Source of the DNA: Candidatus Methanoperedens sp. | GTDB lineage: Archaea > Halobacteriota > Methanosarcinia > Methanosarcinales > Methanoperedenaceae | Assembly (NCBI GenBank): GCA_026552835.1 | Contig: JAPMTY010000056.1 | Span: 1 to 19,082 of the forward strand | Direction: 5' to 3' | DNA: 19,082 bases | In this document: piece by piece, positions 6,851 through 14,499 of the stretch | Layout of the letters: each line of letters opens with the position of its first letter | Numbering within the stretch: the stretch's first letter is position 1 | Program-made: the position numbers and the translations under genes | Notes under the pieces: generated by a model | Databases searched by the model: none | What the model saw: only the letters and a program-made list of their open reading frames with translations | What the model was told of the DNA's origin: nothing

Positions 6851-7226
6851 CCCATCACTTACGGCTAATGTAATACCGAAAAAATAACCTGTGTAAAAAT
6901 CCCTTCTGCAGTATAATAATATTCAAATCCTTATTGATACGAGCGGTATCCCACGAACCATATAGCAGTGCTGCATTTACTGTAAGAAAACTCACCTAGC
7001 CTAAAATGCTCATACTTGGACGAAACCACTCAGACCTATCAGAAACCTTTATTACTAATGATGACAGACACTATATCAAAGGATAACAGGTAATTCAATG
7101 ACAAATATATTCTCGAACATGAGATTAACAAAAGGGAAAATCGCATTGTGGAGCCTTGCTTTAATAGCTTTGATCACCCTCAATCTTCCAAAACCATAAT
7201 TTTAGCATGTTTTTGAAACTATTAAG
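6851..7226. other. intergenic region with at most one tiny ORF
   Basis: This 376-base stretch lies between the NapC/NrfH-like gene and a convergent membrane-protein gene. I see no RNA gene, clear terminator or known repeat. The only coding candidate is a 33-codon ORF at 7098-7199. A TATA-like CTTTATTAC lies about 50 bases before it. Confidence 0.4.
7098..7199 (+). CDS. possible 33-residue hydrophobic peptide, doubtful
   Basis: The ORF starts at an ATG with ACAGGT about ten bases upstream. The predicted peptide has a basic N-terminal part followed by a hydrophobic stretch (ALWSLALIALITL), the shape of a single-pass small membrane protein or of a bare signal peptide. It could equally be the 5' remnant of a lost secreted protein or chance. 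Confidence 0.2.
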   Translation: MTNIFSNMRLTKGKIALWSLALIALITLNLPKP

Positions 7227-7787
7227 CTAATTACGATTAGTAATGAACGTCAGGACTTTTGCAATATCAGACAAGAAGCAATCAAAATAGTTTCCTATCC
7301 TCGGGTTTGTCCGTTTATCAACTTCTTCTCCAACGCTGGTCAATATAAAAATCAAACTTAAAAATAAAAATATCACCTGTTCTGGTTGAAGGAGAAGCGC
7401 TTCATTCAGAGCCGCCTGCATATTGAGAATCATAGCTAATACCCCTGCAACAAAAAAAGAGAGATAATATCCGTTAATCATCCAGTAAACTGGTTGCTCT
7501 GACCTTTTTTGTATTAAAAAAGGGATAAAAAAAAGAACTATGGTTGTGAACCATATTTTCATTGCTATAAAACTTGAAGCGCCATAATTGGTAATCATAT
7601 ACTGTGCAATCAGATTCGCCTCTCCCGTAATACCGCGGTGTTCAATCATCCATAAACTGGTAACTGCATCGCCAAGGCCCCATGTCAAAAATGCTGATAA
7701 GAACAGGGCTCCCTGTAACTTATTATGCCAGCATGAACTGATTCCTTGTCTACTTTTCAAACCCAACCCTTCATTTAGAATCCCCAT
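7227..7787 (-). CDS. small integral membrane protein, DUF5658-like
   Basis: This encodes 186 residues with about four hydrophobic segments (near 25-45, 70-95, 104-122 and 136-152). The pattern GDAVTSLWMIEHRG.TGEANLIAQYMI followed by an AMKIW helix, that is an acidic residue in helix 1, then E-A-N, then a Lys in the next helix, resembles DUF5658-type proteins; this is a motif resemblance only. No function is known. ATG 7787 has no ribosome site, but a TTATTATT box lies about 29 bp upstream, consistent with a leaderless transcript separate from kptA. It ends the minus-strand series that begins at egsA. Confidence 0.65.
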   Translation of the reverse strand: MGILNEGLGLKSRQGISSCWHNKLQGALFLSAFLTWGLGDAVTSLWMIEHRGITGEANLIAQYMITNYGASSFIAMKIWFTTIVLFFIPFLIQKRSEQPVYWMINGYYLSFFVAGVLAMILNMQAALNEALLLQPEQVIFLFLSLIFILTSVGEEVDKRTNPRIGNYFDCFLSDIAKVLTFITNRN

Positions 7788-7874
7788 GACGCAAAAGCGC
7801 CATTTTTCTAAGTAATAATAAGAATATTATTCCGGATTTAAATAGCTTACTGTAAAAATATCCTAGTCGTTACA

Positions 7875-8495
7875 TTATTCCTGCAATAAACCCAGATATT
7901 GCGGCGGAATCTCCTCGGAAAGGACGATATTTTCAGTAGCTGAAAGCATGGTTACTCCGTCGTTGCGGGCCTGTTCAGCATTTATTACCAGCAATACCGG
8001 GTCATCAGTATGTATCTTTGCAACTTCCCTTGCTTTTTCCACAGACGTGCTCAGGTGCACATACCGCTGTTTCATTGGTTTTATCCCCTTTTCAAGCAGG
8101 ATATCAACTTCCTCGCGGCTTGCCCCATAGTAAAGCTGCGGCAGCGTATTTTCAGGATAATCAAGGTCTACATCAACCGAATGACCATATCGCGCCCTGA
8201 TTTTATTGCCCTTTAGCTCATACCTGCCTTTCTCATCCGATTCGATAATCGAATAAAGTTTTTCCTTGGTTGACCACTTGTATCTCGTCCTCATGGCGTC
8301 AATAAGGACATCCACATCCACCCATCCGTGCTGGTTCATTGCCAGGCCGAGATCATCCGGGAAATGCCGCAGCGCCCCTGAGATAAATCTGCCAAGCCTT
8401 TCTGTCTGCTCGTCAGTAAGTATGATAGTTCCTGCTTCACCGCAACTGCAGGTTTCTCCTCTAAAGAATCCGTGATTCGGGCATTTCTTAATCAT
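7875..8495 (-). CDS. kptA: RNA 2'-phosphotransferase, Tpt1/KptA family
   Basis: This 206-residue protein matches archaeal KptA, which uses NAD+ to remove a 2'-phosphate from RNA, releasing nicotinamide and ADP-ribose 1'',2''-cyclic phosphate. Visible motifs are an N-terminal zinc-ribbon-like extension (C5, H8, C16, C18), SGALRHFPDDLGL (39-51) matching the family LSxxLRHxP site, WVDVDVLI (58-65), IRARYGHS (99-106), LYYGAS (121-126) and RYVHLST (144-150). Candidate catalytic residues are R43, H44, R100 or R102 and H105. Archaea do not splice tRNA through a 2'-phosphate as yeast does, so its natural substrate is open. A TTATATAA box lies about 30 bp before the ATG, indicating its own leaderless promoter. 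Confidence 0.88.
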   Translation of the reverse strand: MIKKCPNHGFFRGETCSCGEAGTIILTDEQTERLGRFISGALRHFPDDLGLAMNQHGWVDVDVLIDAMRTRYKWSTKEKLYSIIESDEKGRYELKGNKIRARYGHSVDVDLDYPENTLPQLYYGASREEVDILLEKGIKPMKQRYVHLSTSVEKAREVAKIHTDDPVLLVINAEQARNDGVTMLSATENIVLSEEIPPQYLGLLQE

Positions 8496-8521
8496 TTTTT
8501 TTGTTTATATGAATCATCATG

Positions 8522-8529
8522 TTATATAA
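8522..8529 (-). promoter_or_regulatory. TATA box for kptA
   Basis: TTATATAA is centred about 30 bp before ATG 8495, putting transcription within about four bases of the start codon. It lies in the 49-bp gap after the small four-cysteine gene, so kptA can be transcribed alone. Confidence 0.5.
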
Positions 8530-8544
8530 TTTACCAAAAATGCA

Positions 8545-8784
8545 TTATTTGTTCATTGACTTCCTGATGTCCATGTTCGGGTTTTCAAGTTTGGGCACTT
8601 CTTTTGTGAGTTTGCTGATTTCTTCCTCCCTCTTTTTTTGCCCTGGGGATTTGCTTTTCTCATTACATGCTTCGCACCTGTATCCCATGACCGCAAGTCT
8701 CGCTGAATATACGGGAGTCCTTTTCTTACCCGCAAGGTCAATTCCACAACCCATGCATGTATTCTGATTGATATTTTTTAACAT
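8545..8784 (-). CDS. small protein with two CXXC pairs, probable zinc binder
   Basis: This encodes 79 residues. Cysteine pairs C10-x2-C13 (CMGC) and C37-x2-C40 (CEAC) are spaced as in a zinc ribbon or treble-clef site. The remaining half is very rich in Lys and Glu and probably helical or disordered. I do not know the family. It starts one base after the UPF0179 stop (TAA-T-ATG) with AAAGGT just upstream, so the two genes are translationally coupled. A role with UPF0179 is inferred from that coupling alone. Confidence 0.65.
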   Translation of the reverse strand: MLKNINQNTCMGCGIDLAGKKRTPVYSARLAVMGYRCEACNEKSKSPGQKKREEEISKLTKEVPKLENPNMDIRKSMNK

Positions 8785-8785
8785 A

Positions 8786-9235
8786 TTACCTTTTAACCTC
8801 TACCATTTTCAATGAAAAACCTTTCCTGCAAGGTTCGCTTATGTCGCCCTCCACGTTCATTATTGTGAATTTATCACCCGGCTTGAGCCCTGAAATGCGG
8901 CATAATCTGGAATTTTCGCAGCTTATGAGATTACACGAGACGGGGTCATACACTATTTTTGAGCCTTTTATCGCTTTTCTGGATTCGATAGCCATCATTA
9001 TCGGCGCCTCGATTACCTCTACGGCGCAAACGCCGGAATCATGCACAAAACACTCAAGTTTTCCCCCGGTTCGAATACCGGTTATCCTGTATTTACTTCC
9101 GGGATTGAGACTCAAACACGTTTTATTGAGTTTACACGGCTCGCATTCTTTTGCGCCGCCTTTATAAATGAACTCGTTCCCGATTTTTGCAAGTTTTGTT
9201 CCTATCAAAGTTATTATTGTATCTGATTCTTCCAT
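8786..9235 (-). CDS. UPF0179 family cysteine-rich protein
   Basis: This encodes 149 residues and matches the archaeal UPF0179 family: the start ITLIGTKLAK.G.EFIYKG, then CEPCKLNKTC (31-40), C62, C70, a second group C101, C106, C112 and a final C136, with the closing GDKFTIMNVEGD pattern. Nine regularly placed cysteines suggest a metal or iron-sulfur site, but the family has no established function. The start is ATG 9235 with AGGTG seven bases upstream. It lies 33 bp after egsA and one base before the four-cysteine gene, so all three may be one transcript. Confidence 0.85.
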   Translation of the reverse strand: MEESDTIITLIGTKLAKIGNEFIYKGGAKECEPCKLNKTCLSLNPGSKYRITGIRTGGKLECFVHDSGVCAVEVIEAPIMMAIESRKAIKGSKIVYDPVSCNLISCENSRLCRISGLKPGDKFTIMNVEGDISEPCRKGFSLKMVEVKR

Positions 9236-9268
9236 ATGATTTCACCTGATTTTAATATTTTATAATAA

Positions 9269-10330
9269 TTATATCACTTTTGTAATCTTTGCCACTTTCT
9301 CGGCCGCTTCCCGTGTCAGTCCTGTCCCGAGTATGGTATATCTCTCAGGACGGATCTCGTGTGCATGAAGGAGCGCTTTAATAATATGCTCTTCCTCTAT
9401 CCCGAGTTCGGAAGCATTTGTGGGCGCACCGATTGCCTTTAGTGCTGTGCGGATTTCCTGCCAGTCACCGCCGTGCAGGTACATCATCATTATCGTTCCC
9501 ACACCGCACTGCTCGCCATGAAGCGCGGGTTTAGGGGCAATCTCATCCAGAGCATGGCTGAACTTGTGCTCGGAGCCGCTTGCCGGGCGCGACGAACCCG
9601 CAATGCTCATAGCAACACCGCTTGCCACAAGAGCTTTCATTACAGTCCATGCCGATTCTTCCAGTCCCGGTTTTATCAACCCTGCAGAATCAATCAATAC
9701 TTTCGCGGTCAGCTTTGAGATTATGGAGGCGTATTCGCTGAAGGGTTCATCGCGAAGCCTGTGTGCAAGCTCCCAGTCCCGGACAGCAGTGTAATTGGAA
9801 ATGATGTCTCCGCATCCTGCTGCAAGGAGACGGTAAGGTGCAGCCGCAATGATAGCGGTATCAGCAACAACCGCAAGAGGGGTCTGTGCAGCTTCTGAAA
9901 CGGTTTTATTATTTCGAATGATGGAGGCGCGCGAAGAAACTATACCATCATGCGATGCCGCTGTAGGGACGCTGATGAATGGCATGTCAAGGTGCATGGA
10001 GGCAAGCTTGGCGATATCAATGGATTTCCCGCCCCCCACGCCTAACAAAAATTCTGCTTTTACCTCTTTTGAGATATTCTCAACTTTATTGACCTCATCC
10101 AGCGTGGGATTTTCAACCTTCGCAAAATCTACATTAAAACCAGAATCTTCAAGGGATACGGCAACCGTTTTCCCTGCCGCTTTAAATGTCGTGCCCCCGG
10201 CTACTATGAGCGCATTCCCATTAAGCTTAAGGTCTTTACAAACCTTACCTGTGTCATTGATAACACCATGACCAACGACTACATTTCTTGGCAGCTGCAT
10301 CCATTTGTTTTTATGGTTTTTCTCATTCAT
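9269..10330 (-). CDS. egsA: sn-glycerol-1-phosphate dehydrogenase
   Basis: This 353-residue enzyme reduces dihydroxyacetone phosphate to sn-glycerol 1-phosphate with NAD(P)H, the first step of the archaeal ether-lipid backbone. It shows [15 protein letters not shown] (9-23), the nucleotide-binding [10 protein letters not shown] (99-108), SHDG (126-129), GCGDIISN (172-179), [11 protein letters not shown] (252-262) and HGEQCGVG (271-278). By family analogy the zinc ligands are D175, H255 and H271. Length is normal. The start codon is only 11 bp from that of the divergent DUF63 gene, so its promoter must lie inside the neighbour's coding region; a TTTATTATAT element on this strand (10347-10356) is the candidate. 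ATG 10300 (M11) is an alternative start. Confidence 0.93.
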   Translation of the reverse strand: MNEKNHKNKWMQLPRNVVVGHGVINDTGKVCKDLKLNGNALIVAGGTTFKAAGKTVAVSLEDSGFNVDFAKVENPTLDEVNKVENISKEVKAEFLLGVGGGKSIDIAKLASMHLDMPFISVPTAASHDGIVSSRASIIRNNKTVSEAAQTPLAVVADTAIIAAAPYRLLAAGCGDIISNYTAVRDWELAHRLRDEPFSEYASIISKLTAKVLIDSAGLIKPGLEESAWTVMKALVASGVAMSIAGSSRPASGSEHKFSHALDEIAPKPALHGEQCGVGTIMMMYLHGGDWQEIRTALKAIGAPTNASELGIEEEHIIKALLHAHEIRPERYTILGTGLTREAAEKVAKITKVI

Positions 10331-10358
10331 AGGCTCTCGATATGGATATAATAAATAC
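10307..10358. promoter_or_regulatory. interlocked divergent promoters, egsA / DUF63
   Basis: The two ATGs (10330 minus, 10342 plus) are separated by 11 bp. A TTTTTATGG element at 10307-10315, inside the egsA coding start, is centred about 30 bp before the DUF63 ATG. A minus-strand TTTATTATAT at 10347-10356, inside the DUF63 coding start, is centred about 21-24 bp before the egsA ATG. Each gene would carry the other's TATA box in its first codons. Confidence 0.4.
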
Positions 10359-11202
10359 CGTCTGGGAGTATATATATAAGTATTACATAAACGGCATAAT
10401 TTACGATACGTCCTACAATATTGTGGACACGCTCACTTATGCAATTCTGCTTGGTATAAGCCTTTTCGGAGTCTTAAAGTTACTGGAAAAACTTGATGTG
10501 GACATCGATACGCGATTCATGATTGCAGTGACGCCGTATATTCTTGCGGGCTCATCATTGCGCGTGCTTGAGGATTCAAAAGCCTTCACGCCGCCGCTTG
10601 AATATCTCTTTATAACGCCCATCATCTATTTTTTCATGTTTGCGGTGACGGTGGGCATACTCGTGCTTTCCATTGCCCTTGAACGGAAAGGGAAAATCAA
10701 GGATTACCATGCGTTTTTCGGATATGCGGGGCTTGTATGGACTGCTATCAATATAGCAGCGCTCCTGGCTGTGGATAAAATAACAAATCCCATTCCCGCT
10801 ATAGCCATATTGATTTTAGGGATTATAACGACCGGTATTGTATATCTCGTATCCCGGCAATTCAAGTTCGCACTTCTTACGGATAAACTCAATATCTCTA
10901 TACTCTTCACCCATCTGCTGGATGCCTCTTCTACATTTATCGGAATCGACTGGCTCGGATATTATGAAAAGCATGTGGCTCCAACATTTTTTATTGACAT
11001 GGCAGGAAATTATACGGACCACCCCTCGCTTGTGATGTATCCGCTTAAATTGCTCGTGTTCATACCTGTGCTTTATATGCTGGATTACAAATTTGATGCC
11101 CAAAAAGAAAAGAAACTTATAGCTTTGATGAAACTTGCCATACTGGTGCTCGGGCTTTCCCCGGCGGCCAGGAACACACTTCGGATTTTGATGGGGGTAT
11201 GA
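10342..11202 (+). CDS. DUF63 family membrane protein
   Basis: This is a 286-residue polytopic membrane protein with about seven or eight hydrophobic helices. It carries the archaeal DUF63 signatures: [17 protein letters not shown] near residues 19-35, a [15 protein letters not shown] stretch near 64-78, [14 protein letters not shown] near 84-97, and a late [17 protein letters not shown] helix near 188-204 with acidic residues in the membrane. The family is nearly confined to archaea and has no known function. Its stop is one base from the next start (TGA-G-ATG), so it is co-translated with the SpoIIM-like gene. Function cannot be inferred beyond an integral membrane location. Confidence 0.85.
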   Translation: MDIINTVWEYIYKYYINGIIYDTSYNIVDTLTYAILLGISLFGVLKLLEKLDVDIDTRFMIAVTPYILAGSSLRVLEDSKAFTPPLEYLFITPIIYFFMFAVTVGILVLSIALERKGKIKDYHAFFGYAGLVWTAINIAALLAVDKITNPIPAIAILILGIITTGIVYLVSRQFKFALLTDKLNISILFTHLLDASSTFIGIDWLGYYEKHVAPTFFIDMAGNYTDHPSLVMYPLKLLVFIPVLYMLDYKFDAQKEKKLIALMKLAILVLGLSPAARNTLRILMGV

Positions 11203-11203
11203 G

Positions 11204-11788
11204 ATGCAAAAAGATACCGAATATCTGTATTCTTTAAGGAAATATATTCTTGCAGTCACCGTGGTTTTCATAGCCTTTTTGATTATCGGTGTACTGGTAT
11301 CAATAACGAACCCTGAAAAATCAACATATTATATTGATTTATTCAAGAAGACGTTCGGATGGATTACACAACTTGACCCTTTTGGAAGAATGCTTGAAAT
11401 TTTCAAGAACAATGCAACTAACAGCCTGCTGGCTCTTGTGCTTGGCATCGGTCTTGGTTTCATTCCAATTTTTATTATAGCAGTGAATGGATTATTCTTA
11501 GGGATGGTTGCTGAGGTTTTTTCAACAGAAAAGGGGATTCTTTTTGTGCTTGCAGCCGTCCTTCCCCACGGTATCATAGAATTGCCCATGGTGTTTCTTA
11601 GCGCTGCCATCGGGCTTCGGCTCGGGTATGAGGTGTATCGGCTTTTAAAAGGTGAAAGGACGAACCTGAAACAGGAATTTGTGCAGGGACTGTGGTTTTT
11701 TCTGGTGCGGATACTTCCTCTTCTTTTTGTGGCCGCTATTATTGAATCTTATGTGACGCCGGTGATTGCAGGGTATTTCTCCGGCTGA
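11204..11788 (+). CDS. SpoIIM (DUF95) family membrane protein
   Basis: This encodes 194 residues with an N-terminal helix (about 14-33), several central helices (75-105 and 112-140) and a C-terminal helix (about 163-183). The family signature VLPHGIIELPMVFLSAAIGLRLG (119-141) is intact. Bacterial SpoIIM works with SpoIID and SpoIIP in engulfment during sporulation, but archaeal members are not linked to sporulation and their role is unknown. It is coupled to the upstream DUF63 gene, a pairing that hints at one membrane function. Its last 50 bases overlap the 3' end of the convergent PAPS-reductase-like gene. Confidence 0.85.
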   Translation: MQKDTEYLYSLRKYILAVTVVFIAFLIIGVLVSITNPEKSTYYIDLFKKTFGWITQLDPFGRMLEIFKNNATNSLLALVLGIGLGFIPIFIIAVNGLFLGMVAEVFSTEKGILFVLAAVLPHGIIELPMVFLSAAIGLRLGYEVYRLLKGERTNLKQEFVQGLWFFLVRILPLLFVAAIIESYVTPVIAGYFSG

Positions 11789-13694
11789 ATTGCGGCAAAA
11801 GCCTGTCAAAATACTTCACAACAACGCATGATTCAGTACATTTCCCGCATCGTGTGCACTCTTTGCTTATTTTAAGCTGCGGCTCGATAAAGATAGCATC
11901 CACAGGACAAACTTTCAGGCACACTCCGCACTTTGTGCACTTTTTAGCCCTGATTAATTGCTTTGCCGCAATCTCGAAAAGCGACAGGGCCTCTTTTTCA
12001 TTAGGCGCATTCACAGAAATATGGCCTGACGAGAATATCTTGATGCTTGACCCTTTTGTCTTAACCAAAAGTACACCGAGGTCTTCTGAGAATATATTAT
12101 CACCGAGAATGTTGGCGATATTCTGTACTTCATCGAGTGTAAGCCCTGAGACTTTCCCTTCCATCGTATATCCTCCCGTCTTGCAGGGCGAAACCCCGCC
12201 TGTCACCACGATGCCGAACTCTTCTTTTTTGCCCTTTAATGCCGTACTGATTTTCAGCTCCCCGGCAAGCCGAATCATCTTGGGCGGCAATATTTTCCAG
12301 CGCCAGAATCCATGCCCTATGAATTCATCGGCAAGTCCGTGCTCTTTTGCCCAGTTCAAAAGGTAATCATTCCAACGCGCGAATAGGTCAGGATGCAATT
12401 CCCTGACCCTGTAATATTCCGCGCTGAGTTCAGCAGGGCAGAGCCAGCATCCCACGCGTTCAAAACCAAGCTCGTACAATGGATTGAATTCAAGTTTCCT
12501 GTAATAAATATAGAGCCACACTTCGATGGCGCGCCAGTCGCGTATCGGGAACACGCTCACCTGTCCCGGTATGAACGGATTCTCCTCTTTCGGTGCTATC
12601 CGCGAACGTGTGAAGGACTCATATTTCCTTTTCCCGTCAATTGTCAAGCACTTTCCCCCTCCGCGCGTGCATTCTTCTATGACGGAATTGATAGGCGCAA
12701 GTTTGCAGACCTTGCAGCACCATCTGAAATCCTTGGCAGGAGGTCCGAAACTCGGAAGATTCTCCCAGAAAGCCTCTTTTGTTTCCACTTCGATAAGCTC
12801 GATATTGTTGTCTTTGCAAAACTTTCTTACAAACTCCACGGTTTCAGGGAATTCTATGCCGGTGTTTGCAAAAAATACTTTTATTGGCTTTTTCACTGCG
12901 CTTCGCGTGAGGTCAAGCGTTGTAAGGCTGTCCTTGCCGCCTGAAAAAGAAACATAGACCGGAGAATCCCTGAATTCTTTCTGATTTGCGATTCCCCTGA
13001 TGGTATTTACAGCATCCCTGACAAGCCTTTTCATGTGAGGCGCATTGGCGCGGATAATTTCATCCATGGATGGGTTCCCTGGAAGGAAACTCACTTTTTG
13101 AGCTTCGATTTTCCTGATCTTTAATGCCTGCCCGGGATTTTTCAATTCAACACTGTCGCGATACGAGATGCCAAACCCGCTTAAGTTTTTGGAGGTTACA
13201 AGAACGATATCTCCTTTCCTGATGTCATCCGAGCATTCAAGGACCTCTGTCCCATCGATGTTTTTCCCGCTCAGATGCCGCCCGCCTGAGGAGACTTTAA
13301 TAAGTTTACTGGATATGTCTGAATTTACGAGCGCAGAAGCCCCTTCAACCATGAGGTCGAGTTTGAAAGTGAGTTCTTTCATATCGAATCTCAACACACC
13401 GAAACGAATCCCGTCTACGAGCATTTCATCTGTCTTGTCCTCACCTGGAATTTTGTTAAGAAGGATGAGTTTTCCTGCAAGAGGATTGCTGCCAAAAAGC
13501 TCCAGCATCAGGCTATCTATTATTTTTTTTTCATGCTGAGAGGAAAACCGCACGTCTCCGGGCTGGGAAAGCTCGATTTGAGCGCCTTTTTCATGGCATA
13601 TGCCGCACTCTTCCTCAAGCAATGGGATGTTGCACTTGCGGCACCAGAAAATGAAATTTTTATCCTGTTCCCATGCAATATTTGAGGATTTCAT
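11739..13694 (-). CDS. PAPS-reductase-fold protein with zinc ribbon and ferredoxin domain
   Basis: This encodes 651 residues from ATG 13694. Parts in order: zinc ribbon (C18, C21, C30, C33); a middle region ending in a PUA-like segment (about 100-195, GFGISYRDSVEL...ALKIRKIE); an adenylate-binding PP-loop domain with SGGKDS (251-256), CCKVCK (326-331) and CWLCP (416-420); HGFWRWKILPPKM (about 461-473); and two [4Fe-4S] motifs (C586, C589, C592, C596 and C613, C616, C619, C623). The fold is that of PAPS/APS reductases, but extra cysteines and the PUA-like part recall RNA thiolation enzymes, so assimilatory sulfate reduction is not assured. ATG 13694 has AAGGTG six bases upstream; a GTG at 13703 would give four-base overlap with the phosphoesterase gene. 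The last 20-odd residues, reaching into the SpoIIM gene, look non-conserved. Confidence 0.85.
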   Translation of the reverse strand: MKSSNIAWEQDKNFIFWCRKCNIPLLEEECGICHEKGAQIELSQPGDVRFSSQHEKKIIDSLMLELFGSNPLAGKLILLNKIPGEDKTDEMLVDGIRFGVLRFDMKELTFKLDLMVEGASALVNSDISSKLIKVSSGGRHLSGKNIDGTEVLECSDDIRKGDIVLVTSKNLSGFGISYRDSVELKNPGQALKIRKIEAQKVSFLPGNPSMDEIIRANAPHMKRLVRDAVNTIRGIANQKEFRDSPVYVSFSGGKDSLTTLDLTRSAVKKPIKVFFANTGIEFPETVEFVRKFCKDNNIELIEVETKEAFWENLPSFGPPAKDFRWCCKVCKLAPINSVIEECTRGGGKCLTIDGKRKYESFTRSRIAPKEENPFIPGQVSVFPIRDWRAIEVWLYIYYRKLEFNPLYELGFERVGCWLCPAELSAEYYRVRELHPDLFARWNDYLLNWAKEHGLADEFIGHGFWRWKILPPKMIRLAGELKISTALKGKKEEFGIVVTGGVSPCKTGGYTMEGKVSGLTLDEVQNIANILGDNIFSEDLGVLLVKTKGSSIKIFSSGHISVNAPNEKEALSLFEIAAKQLIRAKKCTKCGVCLKVCPVDAIFIEPQLKISKECTRCGKCTESCVVVKYFDRLLPQFSRRNTLQSPASHKIQ

Positions 13695-13699
13695 AATTT

Positions 13700-14497
13700 T
13701 CACCTTTTCCTGTTCCTGCGCAGCTTTGTTATCCCGAGCTTCCTGATGCTCCCGATTGTGCCGAGGTTCGTGCTATCAAGAAGGTATGCGGTTGCTTTTT
13801 CAAGCTCAATCGCATGATGAGCAAAGACCGGGCCAAGCAGTTCTTCATGAATGGATTCGTTAAAAGGTATTCCCCCGCATAATTCATTAAATGCCGGCAT
13901 TATAATAACTTCCGGGTCATTCCACACAATATCGCCATAATATTCCCTGATGGCTTTTTCAATAAAATGCGTCCGTATCCATACCTCCTCAGAAACAGCA
14001 TGACCAAGAGTATCTGTAAACCTTATCGTGGGGTGGTTGTGCGACATCACAACATGTGATGCAGATAGCAATTCAGCGCCGGGCCATGTATGACCGTGGA
14101 AATAACCAGCGCCGTCAAGTACAAAACCTCTCATCTCATGCATCGTCACGTTTTCAGGGATGAGAGTATCTATGTCCCCGTCATGGTTGCCCGGAACGAT
14201 ATCCACAGGCGCCAACGCCGCTATTGTCCTCAGGAAATCCGGGACTTCCTTCTTTTCCTGCCATGATGTCCTGGGAACGTTGTGTTTGATATCCCCGAGA
14301 AGGACTATCCTGTCGGGATTTACTTTTCCAATATAATCGCAGATGCGTTTTTTGCGCTTCTCAACCTGGCTGGGAATTGAAAAACCGCGATGGTAAAGCT
14401 CCCACTCTATCCCCAGGTGCACATCGGCGATTACAAGCGTCTTTTTATTGTTTTCAACGATAAGAGCAGGTTCATTTAACAGAGGATTGATTTCCAT
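13700..14497 (-). CDS. RPA-associated metallophosphoesterase (SbcD/Mre11-related)
   Basis: This 265-residue calcineurin-like phosphoesterase shows the metal-site motifs ADVHLG (24-29), GDIKH (68-72), PGNHDGD (102-108), FHGHTWPG (133-140) and MSHNHP (151-156), with likely ligands D25, H27, D69, N104, H134 or H136 and H155. It fits the archaeal 'SbcD-related' group, which is shorter than Mre11 and lacks its capping and Rad50-binding parts. It starts two bases after the RPA-associated protein gene. The same three-gene order rpa-rpap-phosphoesterase is known in haloarchaea, where the phosphoesterase is considered part of the RPA system. Substrate is unknown; a nucleic-acid end or nucleotide is plausible. 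Confidence 0.85.
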   Translation of the reverse strand: MEINPLLNEPALIVENNKKTLVIADVHLGIEWELYHRGFSIPSQVEKRKKRICDYIGKVNPDRIVLLGDIKHNVPRTSWQEKKEVPDFLRTIAALAPVDIVPGNHDGDIDTLIPENVTMHEMRGFVLDGAGYFHGHTWPGAELLSASHVVMSHNHPTIRFTDTLGHAVSEEVWIRTHFIEKAIREYYGDIVWNDPEVIIMPAFNELCGGIPFNESIHEELLGPVFAHHAIELEKATAYLLDSTNLGTIGSIRKLGITKLRRNRKR

Positions 14498-14499
14498 TC

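Noticed and set aside
6851..7226. tRNA or other known RNA gene in the gap after the NapC/NrfH-like gene
   Set aside because: I found no cloverleaf, T-loop consensus or conserved RNA motif by reading both strands.
11739..13694. Assimilatory PAPS or APS reductase
   Set aside because: The PP-loop and cysteines are present, but the zinc ribbon, PUA-like segment and ferredoxin domain differ from the simple reductase, so a specific reaction name is not supported.
13700..14497. Mre11 nuclease with a missing Rad50 partner
   Set aside because: The protein is too short for Mre11, lacks its C-terminal parts and lies in the rpa operon, fitting the RPA-associated phosphoesterase group.
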